From assembly GCA_015501055.1 (NCBI GenBank), contig JADNYV010000121.1, forward strand, positions 1-64,000: 64,000 nucleotides of DNA. Reading direction: 5' to 3'. Of the stretch, positions 35,553 to 47,835 are shown one piece after another. The notes below the pieces were generated by a model. The model was not told the origin of the DNA, ran no database searches, and saw nothing but the letters and a program-made list of their open reading frames with translations. The first letter of the stretch is position 1; each line of letters starts with the position of its first letter. Made by a program: the position numbers and the translations under genes. The stretch is from Mucidula mucida. Its lineage: Eukaryota; Basidiomycota; Agaricomycetes; Agaricales; Physalacriaceae.

Positions 35553-37974
35553 CCTTCAACCAGGCCACTATTTGATCATCACGGATACTTATGCTGTTTT
35601 TTTTTCGGGTTAGGGCAAGAGGAAATCTTGTACTATTAGGTTTATTAGCAAGTTACGTATCATTGCGCGTCGATCTTTGGTGGGTACAGTGTATCGGGTC
35701 AATTCTGCACACTCTGGTAGTTCTAAGAGCAATTCACATGAATTTTGGGCGGTCTTTAGCGTACAAGATGAATATCATTCATTTTTCCTTCAATCTGTCT
35801 CCTGGGATTTCTCTTAAACCAATGACAACATTTGGGTAGGTAGTAGGTAGGTAGGTAGGTGGAAACGGCGCCAGGTCCCAATCAGGCCGCATCCCGCTCA
35901 GCTCCTGCCACCTCTCCATCCCGGGAACTCGGTGTACTAGAGTTCTTGGGTTTCGCACCTGGCGCGCCAGGTTTCTTCACATTACCTTCCGCTTGGCATC
36001 CTTCTTCTAGTTTACTTGCTCTCGTGGGCTTGCTGTTAGGTGAGGTTGTTGGATGAACCATATCAGGCAATGTCTGTTCAACTCATAGAACCCCTGTGAG
36101 CTGCTTCCTTCAAGACAGTACTGTACATGATTTACATACACCGCAGTTGGAGTGTTATGCTCTGGTATAAGCCCCGGCACCTTATACAGACCCCAAAGTG
36201 AGTGTTACCACCTGCTGTAGTCTTATACAGGTGTATAGCAGATATTTGTCAAAGCACAGTCCCAAATACCATTGTGCAGAGTCCAGATTAAAATTCAAAT
36301 GCAGTACAAGAGCACTGCAATATTAAGGAGTAGGTGCCCTGAAGAAGATATTTTACTTTTTGGTGTACCTCTACAATGACCGCTCTGTTATGTGTTACAA
36401 CCTCCTCAACCTTACACACAACGGCCCCTGCATTATATGTTGCAGTATTACTTATACATGTGAGTAAAGTATAACTTGCACCTGTGTTCAAATGACTGAC
36501 ATTTGAGAGATCTGTGGTGTGACTGGTTGCAATCCACTGAGCTTTTCCAGGCTGGCGCCACCATACCAAATTATAATGTGGAGCAACAAGTACGTGTATC
36601 TGCTCCCAATGTGTCTCTGAAAACACGGACTGGCTTGTTGATTTGACAGCGCCTCAAAAGATGGGTATCTTTATACATTCACTGGGCGTGTCACTCAGAC
36701 AGAAGAAGTCATTCCACCCTAAGGCAGTATTTATGCGCCTTCTACGCATCACCTAGACATATACCACACACTTCTGGGGGGTACTGCAAAAGCCTACAAC
36801 ATAGCTTTTGGGTACAAGACTCGGCTACGGGAAATCATCCTCATTCAATGACATCTCTTAATAGTGTGGAAATGTATATATAGGATAGTATTAGTGTACT
36901 TACTCTCCTGTGAGCAATCCTAGTTATCTTTGAACTGACTTCTTTGAGGGAACACCGAGCGTGTGAAGATGAACGATTTCACATGTTCTCCGTATAACCG
37001 GTGGTGTGCTTGACTTTAATCCTCTCGCCGGCTCCATCGATTTAACCGTCTTCTCTTGCGCCGATTTCTTCGCCGCCTGCTTGTTTCCGGACACGCCTTC
37101 TCGTTGATAGGCTGGTGTTGTGTCTGCACCATGGACAACTTTCTGAGCCTGAAAGCGACGAGATCATCTACTTATTACCTGACATGGGGGACTGAATTCA
37201 AGTTGGCGATGTGCTTTACGGTGGGGTTTCATTCTTAACAGAGATCGGTGGATCCTGGACCTGTTCCGAATCTTTCTCGGGTCCGCACTGGCACCGCTGG
37301 TGCTCCATGGAAGTTCATGAAGACCTACTTGACATGAGCCCTTCCGATATTTCCGCGCTGTCTCGATGCCTGTGAAAGAGGAATTGCCTATTCATGCACT
37401 GTTTCTCTACATTCAACTACTAGAACTACTCGGGAAGCTCTCTCTATACAGTAAGAATCTGTGCTGCGATAATGCGTTCTCATGTCAGAATTCCGTGCCG
37501 CATAATAGACGGTGACCTTTTCCGTGGTTTGTGTAACGGCGACAAACGGAATGGAACAAAGATAAGGCCAGTACTGGCACCGATGGCGTGTACACGTTGA
37601 TAATGAATTGTTGATCGCAACACGCGTTCGAGGGACCCGCCGAGTATCTCGTGAGCGTGAGTCAGGATGGCGGTCGTGTGACGAAGTATAGTGGCGCACT
37701 AAAAGCGCCTATCGATGAGGCCGAGAATCGCGAGCTTCCAATTCCCAGTGTCGGGCACGTTCCACGCTACAAACAGCACAGTATATGTCCATTTCACAAT
37801 GTACAGGACCTCGGGATCACCTGTCGTCGTTGAAGTCATACATGCCGAGTCGGGAACTGGCCATAGTAGTCGGGACTCGGCGGCATGCCCGGCGCGGGCT
37901 GCCTGGATGCTGAGTCAGCTTAACACATTGTATCCACGCCCTCACAATGCGCTTTCACTAACTCTATCATAACG
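35553..37974. other. About 2.4 kb without a firm gene
   Basis: Includes a GTAG-type microsatellite (35834-35862) and a minus-strand frame at 36288-36626 (WEQIHVLVAPHYNLVWW) with uniform composition but no assignable domain. It may be an old transposon fragment. Confidence 0.4.
35834..35862. repeat. GTAG microsatellite
   Basis: About seven units of GGTA/GTAG in tandem, one unit shortened. Confidence 0.7.
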
Positions 37975-39097
37975 ATGCCCATCACCTACAGACCGTCGAC
38001 GTCGTCCGACGTTGAGCTCAACGACGCGGACGATAGCATTGTTCTCTCTGACTTGGTCCGAACTGGGGAAGCGTCCAGGCTGCGACGCAGGGGCGCTATG
38101 CGCCTGGATCATCATACGACGGCAGCGCAGACAGCGGCTGCGGCGGACGGGGCGACTTGGGAGCCTGATGAGACGCCGAGGCCGCACAGAGACAAGGAGG
38201 AGTATCTCTGGACCTTGTTCTGCGGTGGCGAGGAGGAAACGGACGACGATGATGAGCTTGACTACGCTGCTGCATTTGAGCCATCCCTTTTCCCGCTGTG
38301 TCCGGCATCGGCGCCATCGCCCAGGACGACGGCGACGAGACGGCCGCGACGAACGAATGGCTGTGGGGCACTGGTACATATGCGAGCTGCCCCGCGTGCG
38401 CGGCTCGGTGTATGGACAGCCAAGACCCGCGCGTCTGACGCTGTGGTGTCGTTGGATACATCCTACTTTGATCGCGCAGCCGTCTCGAAGATTGTGCGGA
38501 GCGCCTGCGGGTGTGTCCGTGAAGGCGTCGGTTGTGCTGTTTGGTAAGCATCCGGTATTAGACTTTAATGTTTTCATCTAACGATCTTCTAGCGGCAATC
38601 CATTGGGCACGCGCTACAGACCCTGCAGGACCGCGGAAGACGCCATCTTCGTGCCACACAATAGACATCCTCGGAGTCCACATCCTCATCCTGATGGGCC
38701 AGCTTACTGGCACGACTCGGCCGCGTCCACGCCGCCCTCGAATTTCTATATATACACGTTCTTTTCTGCTGCAGTGTCATCGGCGCCGACATACACGTTC
38801 TCCCCGCGCCATGCTCACATGCGTCAGCATCATCCACCCCCTCAGCAGATTCCTGTATATTCCCAGCCACCACCGCTTGTCGATCTGGACGACAGCCTCA
38901 TGTTTTCGCGGACGTTAACCTCGTCACCAGCCCCGCTTTCTGATGTTGGCGAGGAAGATGACCGCGAAGGCGACTACTCCATGGCTTCGACTTGGGCTGA
39001 ATTCTCAAATTGGATAGCACCCCTCAATCCGGACGGTGATGATGTGCCAAACTCTCCGGACAAGAGTAATGAAACCTTGCTGTTCCCCGAGCGGTAA
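37975..39097 (+). CDS. Uncharacterised protein with CGCVREGVGCAVCGN Cys motif
   Basis: Two exons, 37975-38543 and 38593-39097, joined by a 49 bp intron with good borders (TG/GTAAGC, TTCTAG/C); 357 residues in one frame. The splice creates a cysteine cluster, CGCVREGVGCAVCGNPLGTRYRPC, at about residues 175-198, which looks like a small zinc-binding knuckle. The N-terminal half is acidic with Arg-rich patches. The C-terminal half is Pro/Ser-rich and ends with an acidic region and WAEFSNWIAPLNPDGDD. No signal peptide; a hydrophobic FYIYTFFSAAVSSA stretch is too short and mixed to call a membrane segment. The Cys block looks like the conserved core. Function unknown. Confidence 0.6.
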
Positions 39098-42023
39098 CAG
39101 CATACGATGATGTGTATTTATGGTAATGCCAGTTCGCGAACGAAGTAACGTTTGCTTTCGTGACCATCATGAATCCTTGCATTCCCGTCACCATCATGCC
39201 CTCAGGCAGACGTCACTACGCTATCTTCGTACTTCCTGTGTTGTGTGCATACATGAATTTGACGTGTTCGTCAGATGCGATCATTCAAGCTTCAGTCTCA
39301 GCACCTCCTCGTCAACCATTTGGGCAGTCCTCGTCGGTTTAGCGCGTCGTTCATATTTGGAACACTACTTTGACGCTGGACCGACCGAACAGTAGTGGCT
39401 GCCAATTGCGTTGGTACCATCGAAGGCCCGTCCAGAAATACCAAGCGTGTCCACACGAAGCACTTTGGGCTTCAGCATCATTCACTTCCCCGACGACTCC
39501 TTTGCGCTCTCGATGTCAACGCTCATGGTACCAGCGGGCCCTTGTTAGGGCGATGGTTGACGGCATCTGCACCTGAAGGCAGGCACCTGGGATCTCAAAT
39601 AGGGAGATGGGTAGTCTTTCGCATGACGGACAAAGTGTGGTGGCTCATTCAAGAGTCAGCGTGCAACGTCGCTCGTGTTTGCTTGGAGGCGGCTACTTGG
39701 CGACAAGTGGATTGTGAAAGCTTATGTATCCAGTAGATACCCATGTTTATATGATCTTATAGAGGACACGGGTGTATAATAATTCCATGACTTTGTACAA
39801 TTCTGTGAATCTCGACCGACAGAGCTGAGGTTGCCGGTATGCCGAGCACTGCTGCAGCTTCTCCCTCGTTCGCTCATCCATCATCCATGCTCAGTAAATC
39901 TTAAACGACGATCTGGCGACTGGCCCGCCTGTTCATCTATTAATTTCTGTAAAGCGGGCAGCTCTTCGCAGATTACAGGCTATTCACCTCAGCAGCGGTA
40001 ACTTTGCACGGTCCGGAGCTCGAACAGAACGCCCCGCCTCCCAGGGCTTATGGCCCACCACCTACCGCGTATGTGTAGTCACCCTCGGATTGTTACATGA
40101 GACCCATAGATGGGAAAATGGGGTCTGAGTCCAGATTGTACGTCCATCTTAGATTACTTTGACATCAGACGAACTGACTGCTTTTTCAAGTTCTTAGTGG
40201 GGCGCGTTCCTTTGTTCATTGTAAACCCTTCAATTTTCGGGGCGGTCTTGGGATATTGGCTTCGGTTTTGGATCCGAAAAGCCCTCGAGAACTTCACGTT
40301 CGATCCTTCTGGGGGCGGTATCTGGCTTGCTTGGCTTCGCGATCCCCGGAACATTTGGTCTACTGCGCTCAGCATACTCATTCCCGAACATTTTCCCGCC
40401 CAACCCGTACACAAGCATCAGCTGCTTTGCTGGTCGGGAGAATGTTCCAAGCTGGGGGAGTATCTTGAGAACGACTTGCGCGACAAACAGAGCTGGAAGC
40501 TACAAGTGACGGTTATACGGGCGCATGCACGCTCAGGAGTGTCGGTGGTGCAATTATACCACTCGCAGAGGCCATGCCAGTAGTTCACAAGATTTCTGCA
40601 CCCGTCATTATTCTGTGTACACCGGTTTTGAAACGGTTTGTGGTCTGTTTTTCTTCCACGTTCATTTTCGGCTAAGTATCGTGGCATAGAAGATCGTCCC
40701 TCTTCGACGCGTTTGCCAGCCCGACGTCACGTATTGTCGCGCTCTCCAGCTTCCTGTGCCTTACTCGGCTGTTCGAGACGGAAAACATGGGACACCTAAA
40801 TGGGAAATGTCACAATCGGAGCAGACCTTGCAGCTATGATTACAGAGAGGATGGTGGTCTATGTACTTCCACCTTGGCTACATATGGATGATGGCAAATT
40901 CTACGAGGAGGGGCTGTACAAGTGCGAGTGCGCGCTGGTCATGGAGCTGTCGTATTCCGGAGTCGTTTCAAGTCGCGTCGACGAGCTCTTGATCGCGGAG
41001 GAACAAAATCGAAGATTATTATCGACAGCGCGTTCTAAACGACGGTCTTCCAACCGCTACAAAAGGCAGAGTGCACAGCCGTTCTCGATTGTGGAAGCCG
41101 ATATGACTCCACGTACTGCATCTCCCATCCCACGCCAGCGACAGTGTACCTCGAGCACACCCTACTCGACTTTGGGGGCTTTCTCTACTAGTCTTAGTTG
41201 CGAGCGTTCCTGGCCCGGCGCCAATCTATGCACGTTTCTTGTGAGCGCTGTCCCCGGCGCTTTCAGGCTAGCTCCTTCCATGTCATAATCCTTTCCCCTC
41301 GACGTCGTTCGACGTGGTTTCCCTTGTATCCAGAGCACAGACGTTGACTGCAACGCTGCACTGTTTTGCAGCTGCTGTGCTCAAACGAAAAAAGTCTATC
41401 CTCATTTTTTCCCCAATCGGCTCGTGTTCCTCCGCCGAGGGACATGTACTCTTGCCCTAATATTTGGTAACGGCGAAACGATGAACACTTTACTGGAACT
41501 GCTCTCCACCGTAGTAGGCGTGTATGTCATTTTGGTGAACGCTTGGCTGAACTGTCTATTGCGCTGCAGCTCGCATCAGCAACGTCCACATGGCATGTAT
41601 GAGGTCCTCGAACCGCGAATGTAGAGGCCATCCTAGACCTATGTATCGGAGTGTCGCCTTTAACCATGGTAGGACACAGTGCCCACGTTCGTTCCTCCTT
41701 CTGTCACCCCCGACAGCTGTCTCTTCTCTTTGCGTGCGCGAGTCACCTGAGGGCGCAAGACATAGTCGACGGCTCTTTGTATCCGCACCCTCGCGGAAGG
41801 TGTAGCTCGCATGTCCCAACGTGACCGCGCGTTCATGCGCCAAATTGGACGGCACAGCTTAACTTCGGCCGACATTTGTAGTTGCACGCCCGGACACTTT
41901 TGCCTAGCGAAGTGAACACATCGTCTTGGCTTCACGAAAGCAGCCTGCCCATGTGTTCTGTACGCCTCACTCGCGTCTGTGCGGCCCAACGTCTCGTCAT
42001 CGGGGTGTTTCCGTTCTTCTGAG
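39098..42023. other. About 2.9 kb without a firm gene
   Basis: The longest plus-strand frames are 40110-40583 (IFGAVLGYWLRFWIRKALENF) and 40800-41288 (MGNVTIGADLAAMITERMVVYVLPPW). Both are in one piece but show no domain or splice support; I leave them unassigned. Confidence 0.4.
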
Positions 42024-42030
42024 TATTTAA
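42024..42030 (+). promoter_or_regulatory. TATA-like box of the DYK-repeat gene
   Basis: TATTTAA lies 53-59 bp before the ATG at 42083. Confidence 0.45.
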
Positions 42031-42082
42031 GCACTGAACTGCCGCTAGTCTTGTCAACATCGTTCCCACTATCCAGGTCAAC

Positions 42083-43414
42083 ATGTTGGTCAACGTCCTC
42101 TCCGTCCTTGTTCTCTCCGCGGTCACTTTCGCATCACCTGCTTCACGGGCGCCACTTGAATTTGGCCCTAGCGAAGGCGTGGGCTCGCGTGCTGTCGCTA
42201 GAGGAGACTACGATTACAAGTACAAGGACTACAAAGACAAGGATTACAAGGACAAGGATTATGATCACAAGGATTACGACGACAAGTACAAGGACGACAA
42301 ATGGGATGACAAGGACTGGTATGGAGTTTCTTGTTCTTGTCCCACGACGATCTAACGACATTTCTCAGCGTTAAAGGGTATCTCAAGCTGACTACCTACG
42401 ACGGCAAGGACTTTGGCTATGTCGGGAAGGAGACCACCTGGTACGGCGCGTACACCAGAGCTAACCACGACGAGGAGAAGTTGATTGTCGAGATCAACGA
42501 GTCCTTTGACACCTGGGGATCGTTTAACATCAAGACACTCGTACGTGCCCGTCAGACTTTCATCTCGTCTTGGTGATTGACGCGTAGCAGAACGGTCTTG
42601 ATCCTTGGAAACCCTACTTCTCTGGAATTGTCGGCTACACGAGTACGTCTGACGATATTAGCAAGGGAAGTTACAAGTACGTTTTTCATCCTTATATGTT
42701 AAGCTTGAACACTCACTGACTGTTGTACCAGCTACTTCTTCCTTGGTGGCGCCAAGTGGCCCACTCCAGCTGGTGCATCCGCCCAACCGGTAGAAAACTC
42801 ATTTACATCGTTCACCGGGATTTCGCGCAATGTCGAGACTGCCATTGTCCGTTTTCTTTCTGTTCAGCTGTACTTCGCCCTGACGCGCCTTGAGTAGTTC
42901 CACGCCTTTGATAAGAAGACCAAGTGCTTCGACGTCCAGTGGGTCAACTGCGATTACTCTTGCCCCGAGACCTTCATTGGCGTTTATGAGGAGGGTATGT
43001 CGCTTTCATCCTTGTCTTGTTCTGTGACTAACCGCGTTGAATTAGATAAATCTTGTGTCCTCTTTGGAACCGGGGACAAGGAGGTGTTCACGGCTACTTT
43101 CGGCAAAGCTACTTTCGTGGTACGTATATAGTCTTACGCTTGCCGTGCTTCCACTGACGCCGGGGTTTTAGAAACTTTCCTTTGAGGAGAAGTATGACGA
43201 CAAGTACAAGTACGATGACAAGGACAGGTACGACGATAAGGACAAGTACGACGACAAGGACAAGTATGACGACAAGGACAAATATGACGACAAGGACAAA
43301 CACAACGACAAGTACAAGCGCCACGATGACAAGGAGAAGTACAAGCATGACGAGAAGGAGAAGTGCGATGATGACAAGGAGAAGGACAAGTACGATGACA
43401 AGCACTACTACTAG
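42083..43414 (+). CDS. Secreted protein with Asp-Tyr-Lys (FLAG-like) repeats at both ends
   Basis: Seven exons: 42083-42318, 42369-42540, 42588-42676, 42732-42846, 42898-42994, 43046-43119 and 43172-43414. They join in frame to 341 residues. Residues 1-18 (MLVNVLSVLVLSAVTFAS) are a signal peptide. Residues 42-78 are almost only D, Y, K and H in units such as DYKDKD and DYDDKYKDDK. A central non-repetitive domain (about 79-261; CVKGYLKLTTYDGKDFGYVGKE, KCFDVQWVNCDYSCPETFIGVYEE, CVLFGTGDKEVF) has several Cys and beta-strand-like alternation. The last exon encodes about 75 residues of KYDDKDKYDD-type repeats. The acceptor at 42581-42590 is TAGCAG, so one Gln may be optional. Probably an extracellular or cell-wall protein; repeats of this charge could bind metal ions or mineral, which is inference. 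No family recognised. Confidence 0.75.
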
Positions 43415-44007
43415 TCATCACGCTTTCAACGTATACCTACTATTTATCACGGACTTTTTCCTGCTTTGGGGCCCCAGCCATCATGGACAGCTTGTATTTA
43501 CTATTAACATTTTCGTAACAGTACCATTTGCTCTCAATCATTGCAGTCATCTCAAAATTCCTTCCTTGTTGTTGCGAGGCGGTGAATAGTATTCGTCTTT
43601 TGATCCTGAAACAGCTGTAGATTATTTCTTCAGCGTTTGACCAGCGATCTGACCATATAGAGTCTTTCCAACCGCTGTCAGCGTTGCATCTTGCCATGAG
43701 CGATGTCTCCGTTCTGCTTACAGTACAGATGAGTTGTTGATGTACAATGAGTGGATATCTCTCTTATATAGTGTAGCAAAGGGCCGGGTACGCGCATTCT
43801 AAATTGACACTTGTCAAAGTTGACTTCTCACGGCGCAGTCATTTTGTTATAAATAGTCAAGTCGGATTATTAGTATAAATATCCACATTGTTCGAACTTG
43901 TGACCATACTACTGTACAAAGGAGTGTGACTCGAAAGAACGTATAGGAAGAGTCCGCACAAATACCTAAGTATCATGACTTTAGAACATGGCACAGTACA
44001 GCTACCT
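43415..44007. other. Convergent intergenic region
   Basis: 3' flanks of two convergent genes; no gene seen. Confidence 0.5.
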
Positions 44008-45565
44008 TCAGCTTGGTCTAACATCCGAATTAGACCTCATCGGGTACATATTCAACACATGGACAGTCTCTGGGCGCGGTTTATACTCCTTGTCATAATG
44101 CATAGGAAGTGCGTCGTGGTCGAATGGTGTACTCCGCTCCTCGCGCTCCTTGAGAATTTTCTTCCATGGATTGCGATGCCCAGTGACGATGAATACAATC
44201 CCGTTGAAAAGTGACTTCGGGTAATACGCGACTGTGCGCCACAAATCTCGCCGCCGACAGACCGTCAGCTTGCATACTTCGAAGAGAGGTTGGAGGGCTA
44301 CTGTGGCTGCGAGAAGCTACGTGTATCAGCGAGGTAGGTACAATTGTAGGCTTATGAAAAACTTACCTGACCAAAACTAAATGGATCAAAGTCGTCATGC
44401 GCGTTATTTGGCGGGGGTGCGGGGCTTCCGTCGTCTTCATGCAGAATAACCACTACGTTGTTCCAGTACACAGTGAAATCCGGAATCCAGACTCCAACTC
44501 CCCCCGCCCATGTTAGATAGGCAATGAGAACCAATAGGAAAATCATCCAACGGTGAGAGTACGTTACGACGATCCTAGAACACTTTAAGCTCAGCCTTCG
44601 TTTCCTCAACCAGGAGATATGAATTTCTCACCAATTGGACAGCGTCCACGACCGCATAAACGCCCAAGGCACTTGCACAAACCGGAACAATCTCCACTTC
44701 TTCACCTTCTTCTGGTGCCGCCTGTGCTCTCGAATGATGTCCATAATGTGGCGAATGGAATACAGAATGTACATGAACGGGAAGACCGGGATGAAGATGA
44801 AGCTGAAGTTCAACGACACCGTCGTCTTGAAGATCCTGTAGAAAAGCCATCCGACGAAGGAGGCCGACGTGCATCGCTGGCCCTTGAAGACGTGATCTGG
44901 TGCAGCGTATATGATGATGTCGAGCACGATCCATTGGACGACCATCACGACGGTGAGGAACGCTATCATCCTGCTGGATTTTCCTAGGCGCGAATAGAGG
45001 TTGGAGCTCTTGTTGAGCATCCATCGTGTGGTGCTGTATATAAAGTAGATCGAAAGCGGAGAGATCGTGAGGCTCAAAGCGAAATGGGCATCAGCAATGG
45101 ACAGCTTCTGCCGCCACAGGCTGATAAAAGTGGCCAGCATAATGGTGTACACCTGGATGAGGATAACATAGACGGATTCCTGCACGTCCTCAGCGGACCA
45201 TGTCACTAGTATGGCTAAAGATAGTTAGTAAAGGTCCCACGAGGATTGAGGATGACACGACGTACCCAAGCACACGTTAGCGATGAAGGCTGATTGAGAT
45301 CGCTGAGTCGATGCCTATCATCGAAGACTATTCAAGACTTACTGGATAAACGCACAGCGTACCCTTGGACATCCGGATCCCGGTCGCTCTCGGCGATGCA
45401 TTCCAGATATCCAGTAATCAGGTCAAGACCAGCGGAACTGTTGGCACTGCTCATGGCCAGGAAGGAAGGAAAAGTACACAGCGTAAGCGCTCACGCACGT
45501 TCTTTAGTGAATTCGACGCGTTTCTGACGTTGGATACAATCAATCAAGCTCGCAAGGTCCGTCAT
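44008..45565 (-). CDS. Multi-pass membrane protein, six exons
   Basis: Exons, in order: 45495-45565, 45343-45446, 45266-45289, 44632-45214, 44367-44574 and 44008-44316. All introns are GT-AG and 48-57 bp, and the frame is continuous for 432 residues. The start MTDLASLIDCIQRQKRVEFTKER is cytosolic. Hydrophobic segments follow at STFIANVCLAILVTW, VYVILIQVYTIMLATFISLW, FALSLTISPLSIYFIY, MIAFLTVVMVVQWIVLDIIIY, FIFIPVFPFMYILYSI and MIFLLVLIAYLTWAGGVGVW, so about six membrane spans. A basic C-terminal tail ends at 44008. It resembles an uncharacterised membrane family frequent in mushrooms. No transporter or receptor motif was recognised. A 24 bp exon (45266-45289) is needed to keep the frame. Confidence 0.78.
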
Positions 45566-47554
45566 GATTAGGTGTCAAATGGGCGCTAGAAGCCTGGGAG
45601 TATGCGAAAGGTATATATTGAATTCCAAGCATCAGAATAGGTTACCGAGATTGTTTCAAGGGAGTGTTGTGAGCGCTCATGAGAGCAGTTGTCAAGGAAC
45701 TGGGGGAGAGTTGTACGAGTTGGAAGCTATTTCAATGAGATAAGAATCGAGCGGCAGTTCGGAAATCATGATAGAATATCGAACATGGATTAAACAAGGC
45801 ATCGCGTCTCAAGAACAGATTGGTAGGCGAGGCGCTGAACGAGAAGTTTCGTGGCCTCGGAACGTTAACAGTCCAACTTCGGTAATAATGTGGTAGAGGA
45901 CACCGACAGACTGGAGAAGTAGATGGGATAGAGACCGTAAATTTGTATCCGTAGTGCGTCGTATTGAACACTCAAGTGAGTACGGAAAGTGAGTGTCAAG
46001 CGACAAGGAAGGAACCATTTCGATTTCCGCACCCAGCCATTTTCCTTGATTGGAATCAGAAGGGCAGAACCAACAGCTGCAGCGTAAAAGAAGCCGGAGC
46101 CGGAACAATTCTCTTCCAGCAAAACTACAGGTTATGAGAAACTGCAACGGTACATGACACATCTTCACGAACGCCGAATGCCTAGGTCGACTTTTCCGTG
46201 CAGCGTGCCAAGCACTAGCCAATGCCTTGGTCATGAGCGTCGCGCGTAGTGGCCTATTGACGCGTACCATATGCAGAAGAGGAACGTCGGCAAGGGTGGT
46301 GCGGCGCGACTTCTTGGTAATCCGGTGTTGGGCAATCGCAGTTGGAACATTGTCATTGTCGACGGCTGATGGTCTTGTATCGTTTCCAGGAGTATGTAGA
46401 CATGGTGGTAGGGAAAAGGAAAGCAACATTTGAAATGTGATTGTTTGACTTCACGTGCGTGTAGTGCTCTTACATGTACCTGTCAAAGCTGTCGCATCAG
46501 GACTCTGGTATTAGAATCAATATACCTCACGGGAAGAATGGAAGAATAACAACGTACAAATTAATTGATGATGGTGCACAATGAGTGCACAAAATAAGAG
46601 AAATCCAGTCGATTCAAGGTATGGGCCGATACATATGGTAATGTTACATTGTGTTGATAAATAGTTAGTTTACAGTTTACTTGGTCAAGTCAAAAATAAC
46701 ACGGCCAGCGACAGTCCCAACAGTCAAGCTGTCGTAGGTCCTAAACACGACATCAGTAAACTGAAGAGCCAATGAAAAACAAATGTACACTTTCAGGTCC
46801 TTCAAATCCTTGAGCACTATTCTTCCTCTCATAGGGCCTGTAGGTTCTGGCGTAATAATGTGCTTAGGTTTGTATTTGAAGAACATGACCCTTCATTGGT
46901 GTCTGATGCTCTTGAAAATCCTAGGGCCACTAATATACCCTCTGACAGTGTGATACCCCCAGCATCAGCGGACAGCAATGTGGTTTGGGCTCGTCCTATG
47001 CTGGACGAGCCTTTTTACTGCAAGTTACATATCCAAGGTAATGACTAAATGTCAAGGACAGAGTCCGGCGTAAACCAAACAACCACCCAAGTTGCACAAA
47101 GACGGAAGGACAATGGAGAAGAGAGGCAGAGATGATAATAGAATGAAGTAGGAGCAGGTCAGGCTTAATACAGTGCAGGGAGCTACTAAATAGTGTAAAG
47201 ACAAAGTTGACAAACTGAGGAATCTATCTAAAAAGGTTGTGTATATATATAAAAAGTCTGTGGCTATATAAACAATAGAATAGCTCAAAGTTGAACAAGA
47301 GGCAGTGTGGATTGTGTCATGGGGTGACAGGCTCTACTAATGGGCTATACCTGAATCAGGCCTAGGCTAAGGCAGTGCAACTGGACCCAGAGCATGTGAT
47401 ATGTGATGATGAAAGAGTGTGATATTGACACAATGACAAAATGGCTTGGGTGGGGGCAACAGAATAGAGGCGATTCATGACACTAGAAGTTTGAATTGTA
47501 GAGTAATTGGTTTGTGCAGGGCGTATTGATGTGAACTTGCTGTAGATTTTAACT
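45566..47554. other. About 2 kb without a firm gene
   Basis: A minus-strand frame at 45809-46429 (206 codons) mixes Arg/Ser-rich and Leu-rich stretches and lacks a recognisable domain or splice sites. Around 46680-47050 short frames look like decayed coding fragments. Confidence 0.4.
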
Positions 47555-47835
47555 CTAGTTGCCCTTTAAGGTGTTCTTTACGCCATTGGCAGATTGTTGT
47601 TATACACTCCATGCATTTTATATCTCGCCAAATGGTTTGTAAATAAATACAGGCTTGCAAGTAGTATCATCTTTGCTGGTGAGAAGACCACATTGGAGAC
47701 CAAATATTGTTCTGATCTTGGCCTTAGGAACCACAATGAGAGGAATTGTACTCCTGCTTGCTATACCGCCCTTGATATCTGCCTTTGATGTTGTAAAAGC
47801 TCTTTGCTTCATTTTAATAGGCATTGTGGTAGTTC

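Noticed and set aside
36288..36626. Minus-strand frame as a transposase fragment
   Set aside because: Composition looks coding but I could match no transposase motif, and no terminal repeats were found around it.
43109..43421. Minus-strand frames of almost pure Val/Leu or Ser/Leu opposite the DYK-repeat gene
   Set aside because: Complement of the GAC-AAG-TAC repeats; the sense strand has the signal peptide and splicing.
45809..46429. 206-codon minus-strand frame as a gene
   Set aside because: No domain, mixed composition, and no supporting exons; kept as unassigned sequence.
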